Shown piece by piece: positions 7,797 through 14,319 of a DNA stretch of 42,567 bases. Numbering within the stretch: position 1 is the stretch's first letter; each line of letters opens with the position of its first letter. The notes beneath the pieces are model-generated. The model was not told where the DNA came from and did no database searches. It saw nothing but the letters and a program-made list of their open reading frames with translations. The position numbers were made by a program, and so were the translations under genes. The DNA is from an uncultured Bacteroidales bacterium (GTDB lineage: Bacteria > Bacteroidota > Bacteroidia > Bacteroidales > P3), in assembly GCA_900316515.1 (NCBI GenBank), contig ONDE01000020.1, positions 1-42,567 of the forward strand, read 5' to 3'.

Positions 7797-8483
7797 ATGA
7801 AGAAGATAGTAGTATTGACAGGCGCAGGGATAAGCGCCGAGAGTGGTATCTCGACCTTCCGCGACTCGGACGGTCTGTGGGAGCACTACCGCGTGGAGGA
7901 CGTGGCGACCCACGAGGCATATGAGCGTAATCCCGAATTGGTGCTGAATTTCTACAACGAGCGTCGCCGCCAACTCTTCGAGGCGCAGCCTAACGAGGCG
8001 CATCGCCAGCTGGTGCGCCTGGAGGAGAAATACGATGTGCGGATAGTGACGCAGAACATCGACGACCTGCACGAGCGTGCGGGGTCGAAGAATGTGCTGC
8101 ACCTGCACGGTGAGTTGACCAAAGGACGTTCAGATGTGCATCCCGATATGATTGTGGAGATTGGCGACCGCGACATCAAGCTTGGCGACAAGGCTCCCGA
8201 CGGCACGCAGCTGAGGCCGCACATAGTGTGGTTTGGCGAAGCGGTGCCGAACATAGAGCCGGCGGCGGCGTTGTGCGAGGAGGCAGATATATTCATTGTG
8301 GTGGGTACGTCGATGGCTGTGTATCCCGCGGCGGGATTGATCCACTATGTGCCGCGGACGGCCGAATGCTATGTGGTGGACCCCAAGGAGGTGCCTGTCA
8401 GCAGGCAGGTGACCTTCATCAAGGAGGTGGCCACGAAAGGTGTGACCCAGCTGGTCGACAAACTAATGAATACAACAGACTGA
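7797..8483 (+). CDS. Sirtuin-type NAD-dependent protein deacylase, zinc-less
   Basis: A 228-residue Sir2-family enzyme that removes acyl groups from lysines using NAD. The nucleotide-binding motif GAGISAESG (residues 9-17), TFRDSDGLW, TQNIDDLHERAG, the catalytic His104 in HLHGEL, VWFGE and the VVGTSM segment are all present. Between His104 and VWFGE, where most sirtuins carry four zinc-binding cysteines, there is no cysteine at all. I know this compact zinc-free form from other Bacteroidota, so it is probably functional rather than decayed. It may share a transcript with the genes that follow. A CobB-like role in lysine deacylation is likely; the substrate acyl group is unknown. Confidence 0.9.
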   Translation: MKKIVVLTGAGISAESGISTFRDSDGLWEHYRVEDVATHEAYERNPELVLNFYNERRRQLFEAQPNEAHRQLVRLEEKYDVRIVTQNIDDLHERAGSKNVLHLHGELTKGRSDVHPDMIVEIGDRDIKLGDKAPDGTQLRPHIVWFGEAVPNIEPAAALCEEADIFIVVGTSMAVYPAAGLIHYVPRTAECYVVDPKEVPVSRQVTFIKEVATKGVTQLVDKLMNTTD

Positions 8484-8497
8484 TATTAATGGTTAAA

Positions 8498-8586
8498 GAC
8501 AACAGAAACAACATAGCCGACTTGTGGTCGGCAGGACAGAGCGCATGTGCGCTTTGTCAGTTGTCGGTGTTGTCTATTTTGTCTTA
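8498..8586. repeat. Multi-hairpin spacer with inverted 9-bp repeats
   Basis: GACAACA (8498-8504) can pair with TGTTGTC (8568-8574), enclosing two hairpins: GCCGAC-TTGTG-GTCGGC (8516-8532) and a 10-bp stem with one G-T pair around ATGT (8535-8544 with 8549-8558). The flanks are degenerate 9-bp arrays built on GACAA, running inward on opposite strands. No open frame is credible here. Confidence 0.55.
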
Positions 8587-8593
8587 AAAAAAG

Positions 8594-9142
8594 ATGCCAA
8601 TGAGAATTATTGTTTTTATTGCGATTCTGGTTCTCGCCGTGCTGGCCGCTGTGGCGGTGACGGGCGGCATAGTGTACTTGCTGGTGAAGCGCTATTTCGA
8701 CAACCAGCAGAAAGAGCGTCTGCTGCAGATGAAGCTCGACGAGCGCAACGAGACGCTCAAGGTGGTCACCCCGATACGGCTGCAGGCCTATGAGCGCATG
8801 GCGTTGTTTCTGGAGCGTATAAGTCCCAATTCGCTGGTGCTGCGCTGCTGGCAGCCTGGCATGGACTTGCGGTTGCTGCAGGGCGTGATGACCAAGAACA
8901 TACGCGACGAGTGGGAGCACAACCTTTCGCAGCAGGTGTACCTCACCCCGGGTCTGTGGGCACGTATCCGCGAGGCCAAGGACGAGATGGTGAACCTGGT
9001 GAACTCGGCCGCCGTGTCGCTGCCCGACACCAATGATCCCACGCGATTGGCTGCCACCATCTTTGCCTCGTCGGCCGACCGCTCGCCGGTGGATGGTGCG
9101 TTGGAGGCCATGCACGACGAACTGCACGAACTGTTTGGATGA
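8594..9142 (+). CDS. Conserved membrane-anchored protein of unknown function
   Basis: A 182-residue protein with one N-terminal transmembrane segment (about residues 4-30) followed by a charged, mainly helical cytoplasmic part. The stretch PIRLQAYERMALFLERISPNSL is recognisable as a conserved element of an uncharacterised Bacteroidota family, which supports the reading frame (segment begins near residue 60). No catalytic motif is seen. An ATG two codons downstream (8600) is an alternative start. It lies between the sirtuin and the lipoprotein gene, with repeat-filled spacers on both sides. Confidence 0.8.
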   Translation: MPMRIIVFIAILVLAVLAAVAVTGGIVYLLVKRYFDNQQKERLLQMKLDERNETLKVVTPIRLQAYERMALFLERISPNSLVLRCWQPGMDLRLLQGVMTKNIRDEWEHNLSQQVYLTPGLWARIREAKDEMVNLVNSAAVSLPDTNDPTRLAATIFASSADRSPVDGALEAMHDELHELFG

Positions 9143-9150
9143 TATGAAGG

Positions 9151-9181
9151 GAGTAAAGGAGTTAAGGAGACAGGAGTTAAG
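9151..9181. repeat. GAGTTAAG-type 8-bp micro-array
   Basis: Units GAGTAAAG, GAGTTAAG, a 7-bp GAGACAG and GAGTTAAG run from 9151 to 9181, 8 bp after the stop at 9140-9142. The last 22 bp (9160-9181) are identical to 1822-1843 downstream of cysS. The ATG at 9186 follows directly. Confidence 0.7.
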
Positions 9182-9185
9182 ACAA

Positions 9186-10901
9186 ATGCCAAAGTTGTGG
9201 TGTTGCCTTAACATCCTATTCTTCTTTGCTATACTTCTTGTCTCATCGTGCGCCAAGCAGGGGTACCCCAGCGGTGGCCCCAAGGACACCGAGGCACCGA
9301 AGAGCGTGGGCTGCAAGCCGCAGAACGAGACCCGCAACTTCGACCGCAAACAGTTCTATGTCGAGTTTGACGAATATGTGGTGCTCAAGGATGCCGACAA
9401 CAACGTGCTGGTGTCGCCGCCGTTGAAGAACAAGGCCGAGTACAGCACCAAGGGGCACGGTGTGCAGGTGAAGATAAAAGACACCCTGCAGGAGAACACC
9501 ACCTACCTCTTCCAGTTCAAGGAGGCCATAGCCGACTACAACGAGGGCAATGTGTTGCCGAGCTTCGAGTATGTCTTCTCGACGGGCGACGCCATGGACA
9601 CCATGATGCTTGCCGGCCGTGTGCTTGGCGCCCGCGACGGCAAGCCGTGGAAAGAGACCCTCACGGTGATGGCCTATCGCCAGGAGAATTGTCCGACAGA
9701 CACCATGGCGTTGTCGCAGCAGCCCGATTTGGTGACCCGTTGCGACAAGGATGGCTGGTTTGCATTCCACTATATCCCCGGCGGACGCTACCGTTTGGTG
9801 GCTCTTGAGGACAAAGACCGCAATTTGCGTGTCGGCAACAGCGAAGCTGTGGCTTTCGACACGAGTTTTCTGGCAGCCGTTGACAGTGTCGACAGCAGTG
9901 CCATGGTCACCCTGCGTGTGTCGGCTCCCGACCGCCGCCAGCAGCGAGTGTTGAAGTCGGAGTTCGCCGAGCGAGGCATCATCAGGATTGTCACCCTGCT
10001 GCCCATGCAGACGCCGCAGGTGGCGGGAGAGGATGTGGTGTGGCGCCTCAATGAGCGGCGCGACACGATGACGGTGTGGTGCATAAACGAGAAATGCGAC
10101 TCGACGGTGCTGGTGGTCAGCGACAGTCCTATGGAATTGCGTGACACCATCAAGTTGCGCTACCGTGCGCCGCAGCGTGCCTCTTCGCGCCGACGCCAGC
10201 GCGAGACGACGCCCAATAAAGAGCCTGACATCAGGCCCCTGTGTCAGGGCAGCAACGGTTTCTATGACGACCTTCGGCTTGCCTTCCGTGTGCCTGTGAC
10301 GACGCTGCGCGACAGCGCCATGGCCGAGGTGATGCTTGTAAAGGACAGCAGTGTGCAGAGATGTCCGATAACGCTTGACAGCAGCGGCCTGGTGGCGCGT
10401 GTCGAGGCTTCGCTTGTCTCGGGCAAACAGTACAAGATGACGCTGCGCGACAGCCTCTTCACCGACATCTACGGTCATTCGTACGACAGCTTGTCGTTCA
10501 ATTTAACCCCCAAGGACTATGGGACGCTGACGGTGCATGTGACCAACACTATGGGATGTCAGCTGGTGGTGGAAGTGCTCGACAGCAAAGATACCGTGCT
10601 TCAAAGTCAGATTGTTGAAGGCGCCTCGGGGACGTTGCGTTTTGTGCACCTGCCCGCTGCCGAATACCGGCTTCGTGCTGTGGTGGACAGAGACGGCGAT
10701 GGTCGGTGGACCACGGGCGACTACCTGCAGCAGCGGCAGCCAGAGAGTTTCATACTTTACGGCAAGACCCTCCAGCTGCGAGAGAAATGGGAGATGGAAG
10801 AGAGATGGACAGTCGAGGAGGTGGAGGAGACAAAGATGGACACGGACAGCGGTGCCCATGGTGCGAAGCGAGGGCGCAGGGGCGTGAAAGACAACCAATA
10901 G
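9186..10901 (+). CDS. Ig-like domain lipoprotein
   Basis: A 571-residue predicted lipoprotein. I chose the ATG at 9186 because it places the lipobox VSSC (Cys22) correctly after a hydrophobic stretch; the in-frame ATG at 9144 would translate the micro-array. After GGPKDTEAPK comes an Ig-like domain of the bacterial SbsA type (about residues 35-130) with KQFYVEFDEYV, then segments resembling carnitine or Cna-type beta domains (GWFAFHYIPGGRYRLVAL near 190; VHLPAAEYRLRAVVDRDGDG near 500). The tail is highly charged. Such proteins are common in Bacteroidota; their exact role is unknown. It is followed 6 bp later by the flippase gene. Confidence 0.82.
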   Translation: MPKLWCCLNILFFFAILLVSSCAKQGYPSGGPKDTEAPKSVGCKPQNETRNFDRKQFYVEFDEYVVLKDADNNVLVSPPLKNKAEYSTKGHGVQVKIKDTLQENTTYLFQFKEAIADYNEGNVLPSFEYVFSTGDAMDTMMLAGRVLGARDGKPWKETLTVMAYRQENCPTDTMALSQQPDLVTRCDKDGWFAFHYIPGGRYRLVALEDKDRNLRVGNSEAVAFDTSFLAAVDSVDSSAMVTLRVSAPDRRQQRVLKSEFAERGIIRIVTLLPMQTPQVAGEDVVWRLNERRDTMTVWCINEKCDSTVLVVSDSPMELRDTIKLRYRAPQRASSRRRQRETTPNKEPDIRPLCQGSNGFYDDLRLAFRVPVTTLRDSAMAEVMLVKDSSVQRCPITLDSSGLVARVEASLVSGKQYKMTLRDSLFTDIYGHSYDSLSFNLTPKDYGTLTVHVTNTMGCQLVVEVLDSKDTVLQSQIVEGASGTLRFVHLPAAEYRLRAVVDRDGDGRWTTGDYLQQRQPESFILYGKTLQLREKWEMEERWTVEEVEETKMDTDSGAHGAKRGRRGVKDNQ

Positions 10902-10907
10902 ACGACT

Positions 10908-12239
10908 ATGCAGAAGAAGCTTCTCTCGGGACTGTTCTGGATACTGCTGGCCAACCTCATAGTCAAGCCGCTGTGGCTTCTCGGTATCGAGGTGGGTGTG
11001 CAGAATGCCGTGGGCAACGAGGTGTACGGCTTTTACTTCTCGATATTCAATCTGGCCTACATCTTCAATATACTGCTAGATCTGGGTATCACCAACTTCA
11101 ATACGCGCAACATAGCGCAGCATCCGCAGCTCATAGGCAAGCATCTGAGCGGTATACTGGGTATCAAGCTGTGCCTGTTGGCCCTATACCTGGTGGTGAC
11201 TTTCACCGTGGGTGCTCTGCTTGGCTACGGCAGTAGGGAGTTCGGCTTGCTGGCATGGCTCACTGTGGCGCAGTTTCTCAACTCGTTGGTGCTATACCTG
11301 CGCAGCAACTTCGAGGGGCTGTTGCTTTTCAAATGGGACAGTCTATTTTCGGTACTAGACCGTGTGCTGATGATTGTCATTTGCGGTTTCCTGCTGTGGG
11401 GTCCTAGATTTTCGATTTTCGATTGCCAATTTACGATTTACCATTTCGTCTATGCGCAGGTGGTGGCCTATGGTATTACGGCGCTGCTGGCCTTTGTGGT
11501 CATAGCTCGCAAGGCGCATTTCAAGAGGCTGCGGTGGGATTGGCGATTCTTTCTGGTAGTACTGCGCAAGAGTGCACCTTTCGCGCTGCTGGTGCTGCTG
11601 ATGGCTTCGTATAACCGTATCGACCCCATACTGCTGCGAAGGTTGGCGTGTGATGCCGATGCTGGCGTCTATGCCGGCGCTTTCCGCTTGCTCGATGCTC
11701 TCACTATGGTGGCCTACCTTGTGAGTGTGCCGCTGCTGCCTGTATTCTCGAGGCTGTGTGCCGAGAAAAAGGGGGTGACGGAGGTGCTGAGGATTGTTTT
11801 CTGGCCAATGATGCTTTTCGCGGTGGGCGCTGCGGTGCTGTGCGCCGTGTTTGCCGAGCCGCTGATGCGGTTGCTATATCACGAAAACTATGAGCCCTAT
11901 GTGCCGGTGTTCCGAGTGGTTATCTTCGGTATCATACCCATTGGGTTGACCTATATCTTCGGGACGCTGCTCACCGCTGGCGGACACCTGCGGCAGCTGA
12001 ATATCTTCGCTGCCACCACATTGGTGCTGAATGTGATAGTCAATCTGTTGCTTATTCCAAGGTTTGGCGCCACAGGTTCGGCATGGGCGAGCCTCACCGC
12101 CCAGAGTTTCATGGCGCTGGCACAGCTGGTGGTGGCCATAAGGCTGTTCCGTCTGCCGACAAGGGCATTCCTCGTGCCTGCACCGCACAATATTTACAGA
12201 GAGATAACGTTATTGTTAAAAACAAACAACAAAGAATAG
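10908..12239 (+). CDS. Wzx/MATE-type polysaccharide flippase
   Basis: A 443-residue inner-membrane protein with about 12 hydrophobic segments, of the oligosaccharide flippase (MurJ/Wzx, MVF) superfamily that moves lipid-linked sugars across the membrane. Recognisable elements are the amphipathic N-terminus, LDLGITNFNTRNIA and the segment YNRIDPILLRRLACDADAGVYAGAFRLL (starts near residue 231; only the first part is diagnostic). No glycosyltransferase is nearby, so the cargo is unknown. The coding sequence holds an in-frame AT-rich insert at residues 167-180 made of six heptamers, lying next to a predicted membrane segment. It starts 6 bp after the lipoprotein gene and ends 4 bp before fabD. 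Confidence 0.87.
   Translation: MQKKLLSGLFWILLANLIVKPLWLLGIEVGVQNAVGNEVYGFYFSIFNLAYIFNILLDLGITNFNTRNIAQHPQLIGKHLSGILGIKLCLLALYLVVTFTVGALLGYGSREFGLLAWLTVAQFLNSLVLYLRSNFEGLLLFKWDSLFSVLDRVLMIVICGFLLWGPRFSIFDCQFTIYHFVYAQVVAYGITALLAFVVIARKAHFKRLRWDWRFFLVVLRKSAPFALLVLLMASYNRIDPILLRRLACDADAGVYAGAFRLLDALTMVAYLVSVPLLPVFSRLCAEKKGVTEVLRIVFWPMMLFAVGAAVLCAVFAEPLMRLLYHENYEPYVPVFRVVIFGIIPIGLTYIFGTLLTAGGHLRQLNIFAATTLVLNVIVNLLLIPRFGATGSAWASLTAQSFMALAQLVVAIRLFRLPTRAFLVPAPHNIYREITLLLKTNNKE
11407..11448. repeat. In-frame heptamer array inside the flippase gene
   Basis: Six 7-bp units in exact register: GATTTTC, GATTTTC, GATTGCC, AATTTAC, GATTTAC, CATTTCG. The total is 42 bp, a multiple of three, so the reading frame is kept. 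Base composition is far more AT-rich than the surrounding gene and resembles the intergenic arrays of this window. Confidence 0.75.
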
Positions 12240-12243
12240 ATCA

Positions 12244-13122
12244 ATGAAAGCATACGTATTCCCTGGCCAGGGAGCCCAGTTTGTGGGCATGGGCAAAAAC
12301 CTCTATGACGGCAACGACGAGTGCCGTGCCATGTTTGAGAAAGCCAATGAGATTATCGGTTTCCGTATTACCGACCTGATGTTCGCGGGCACGCCCGAGG
12401 ACCTGAAGCAGACCAAGGTGACGCAGCCCGCCATCTTCCTGCATTCGGTAATCCTTGCCAAATATATGGGTGAGCAGTTCAAGCCCGACATGGTTGGTGG
12501 CCACTCGCTTGGCGAGTTCTCGGCTTTGGTCGCCGCCGGCGCCATGAGTTTCGAGGATGGTTTCAGGCTTGTTATTGCCCGTGCCAACGCCATGCAGAAA
12601 TGCTGTGAGAAGACCCCGTCGACCATGGCTGCCGTGCTGAAACTCGACGACAAGACTGTGGAGGACATCTGTGCCTCGGTTGAGGGCGAGGTGGTGGTTC
12701 CCGCCAACTACAACTGCCCCGGCCAGCTTGTTATCAGCGGCACCAACGAGGGTGTGGCGCGAGCCTGCGAGAAGGTGAAAGAGGTGAAGGGCAAGGCCCT
12801 GCCGTTGGCAGTGGGCGGTGCTTTCCACAGCCCCCTGATGGAGCCAGCACGTGTGGAGCTGGCCGAGGCCATCGAGCGCACCGAGTTCCACAAGCCCGTA
12901 TGCCCCTGCTACCAGAACGTGGATGCACTGCCGCACAGTGACCCCGCCGAGATAAAGAAGAACCTGCTGATGCAGCTCACCTCGCCAGTTCGCTGGACAT
13001 ACACCGTGCAGAATATGATGAAGGATGGTGCCACTGAATTCATTGAAGTTGGTCCCGGCACAGCGCTGCAGGGCATGGTGAAGCGTGTGGATCCCGAGGC
13101 AAACGCCCATTCGGCAGAATAA
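12244..13122 (+). CDS. fabD: Malonyl-CoA:ACP transacylase
   Basis: A 292-residue cytoplasmic enzyme that loads malonate onto acyl carrier protein for fatty acid synthesis. It shows the N-terminal FPGQGAQ motif, the nucleophile motif GHSLGE with Ser88, and the catalytic His195 in AFHSPLM. Length matches the family. It sits 4 bp after the flippase stop and 12 bp before the PrsW-like gene, so it is in the same plus-strand run. Other fab genes are not adjacent. Confidence 0.96.
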   Translation: MKAYVFPGQGAQFVGMGKNLYDGNDECRAMFEKANEIIGFRITDLMFAGTPEDLKQTKVTQPAIFLHSVILAKYMGEQFKPDMVGGHSLGEFSALVAAGAMSFEDGFRLVIARANAMQKCCEKTPSTMAAVLKLDDKTVEDICASVEGEVVVPANYNCPGQLVISGTNEGVARACEKVKEVKGKALPLAVGGAFHSPLMEPARVELAEAIERTEFHKPVCPCYQNVDALPHSDPAEIKKNLLMQLTSPVRWTYTVQNMMKDGATEFIEVGPGTALQGMVKRVDPEANAHSAE

Positions 13123-13134
13123 TAAAAAAGCACC

Positions 13135-13896
13135 ATGAGCATAGCGTTTATCTCGGCTGTGGTGCCGGTGATTGTGTTGTTGTTTTTCATCTACAAGAAA
13201 GACAAATACCAGCCGGAACCACTAGGCAAGCTGATACTGACATTCTTTGTGGGATGCCTGAGTGTCATTCCAGCTGTATTGATGGAGAGTGTGATTATGA
13301 TGGCGGCGCCGTCGGCCGAATATATGCCTGTGCTCAATGGTATGTTCAATGGATACCTTGTTGCCGGACTGAGCGAAGAGCTCTGCAAACTGCTGTTGTT
13401 GCTGCTGGTGATATGGAAGAGTCCGCATTTTGACGAGTTCTTCGACGGCATAGTGTATGCCGCATACCTCTCGCTGGGCTTTGCATGCGTGGAGAATATA
13501 GGCTATGTGATGTCGGGAGGCGACCAACTGATGACAGCACTGTTCCGCGGCCTGCTGGCGGTGCCTGCACACTTCCTCTTTGCTGTCACCATGGGTTACT
13601 ATGTGTCGCTGGCCAAGTTTGATCCCGAGCATAAAGGGAGCCTGTTGTTCAAAGCATTCCTCTATCCGATGTTGCTCCACGGCACATACGATGCCCTGCT
13701 GATGGTGTCTGACAATCTGGGTGGCGGTGATTCGCTGAATGCTGTTATCTGTCTGATACTCTTCGCGGTATTCATTATATTCGACATCAGACTATGGCGT
13801 AAGGGCCTGAAACGCATAAAAAGGATGCAGGAGCGGTCGAGAGAACAAGGCTTTGACCGCCTGCATCCCTTCGATGGCTTTATGTGGGATGTTTGA
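13135..13896 (+). CDS. PrsW-family intramembrane metalloprotease
   Basis: A 253-residue multi-pass membrane protein with the PrsW (CAAX-protease-related) signature: EE in SEELCK (Glu81-Glu82), FACVENIGY, PAHFLFAVTMGYY and LLHGTYDAL, which supply the expected Glu and His residues within membrane helices. About seven hydrophobic segments are seen, with a basic C-terminal tail. Characterised PrsW cleaves an anti-sigma factor, but no such target is nearby (an ECF sigma factor lies about 12 kb away), so its substrate is open. It is the last gene of this block, before the tRNA promoter. Confidence 0.85.
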   Translation: MSIAFISAVVPVIVLLFFIYKKDKYQPEPLGKLILTFFVGCLSVIPAVLMESVIMMAAPSAEYMPVLNGMFNGYLVAGLSEELCKLLLLLLVIWKSPHFDEFFDGIVYAAYLSLGFACVENIGYVMSGGDQLMTALFRGLLAVPAHFLFAVTMGYYVSLAKFDPEHKGSLLFKAFLYPMLLHGTYDALLMVSDNLGGGDSLNAVICLILFAVFIIFDIRLWRKGLKRIKRMQERSREQGFDRLHPFDGFMWDV

Positions 13897-13930
13897 TAAT
13901 CAATGAAGTGTAATTTATTTTCAAAAAAAA

Positions 13931-13962
13931 TTTGGTCAGTTTGAAAAAAGGTTGTACTTTTG
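13931..13962 (+). promoter_or_regulatory. Promoter of the tRNA-Ala pair
   Basis: TTTG (13931-13934), a 20-bp spacer and TACTTTTG (13955-13962) fit the Bacteroidota consensus. The whole stretch, including the spacer text TCAGTTTGAAAAA and the downstream CACC, is nearly identical to the promoter of the tRNA-Ser cluster on the other strand at 25423-25453. Confidence 0.85.
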
Positions 13963-13996
13963 CACCCGATTTTCAACAGAGAAAGAGAATCAGCGC

Positions 13997-14070
<74 letters not shown>

Positions 14071-14076
14071 CAAAAG

Positions 14077-14101
14077 AGGGTCGCTAAAACGGCCCTTTTT
14101 T
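14077..14101 (+). terminator. Hairpin after tRNA-Ala (GGC)
   Basis: A 7-bp stem with one G-T pair (14077-14083 with 14090-14096) followed by a T run. It lies between the two tRNA-Ala genes, so it either weakens transcription of the second or aids 3' processing of the first. Confidence 0.65.
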
Positions 14102-14115
14102 GATAGAAACAGAAT

Positions 14116-14188
14116 GGGGTAGTAGCTCATCTGGTAGAGCATTTGGTTCGCAATCAAAAGGTAGTGGGTTCGAGTCCCATCTACTCCA
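14116..14188 (+). tRNA. tRNA-Ala (CGC)
   Basis: A 73-nt cloverleaf: acceptor GGGGTAG/CTACTCC with the G3-T70 alanine identity pair, anticodon stem TTTGG/TCAAA (closing G-T pair) and loop TTCGCAA, giving anticodon CGC. The acceptor and D stem copy the preceding tRNA-Ala, but the anticodon arm differs. CCA is not encoded. Confidence 0.9.
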
Positions 14189-14190
14189 CA

Positions 14191-14216
14191 AAGGACACTG
14201 ACGGTGTCCTTTTTTG
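14191..14216 (+). terminator. Terminator of the tRNA-Ala operon
   Basis: A perfect 8-bp stem AAGGACAC / GTGTCCTT (14191-14198 with 14204-14211) starts 2 bp after the tRNA and runs into a T tract. Confidence 0.85.
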
Positions 14217-14291
14217 TTTATAGAGGTTCCGAAAAATCAGATGGTTACAATCTTTTTACAATTAAACGCGCGCACATTGTGTTTTTATTAG

Positions 14292-14299
14292 TATATTTG
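14292..14299 (+). promoter_or_regulatory. Probable -7 box for the M1 peptidase gene
   Basis: TATATTTG matches TAnnTTTG exactly and lies 20 bp before the ATG at 14320. No clear -33 box is found at the usual distance. Confidence 0.6.
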
Positions 14300-14319
14300 C
14301 ACTTCAAAAATGGAGTGAA

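Noticed and set aside
1822..9181. The 22-bp repeat pair as ends of an insertion sequence or composite element
   Set aside because: Both copies are in the same orientation, lie within simple arrays, and the genes between them are ordinary housekeeping or envelope genes with no transposase.
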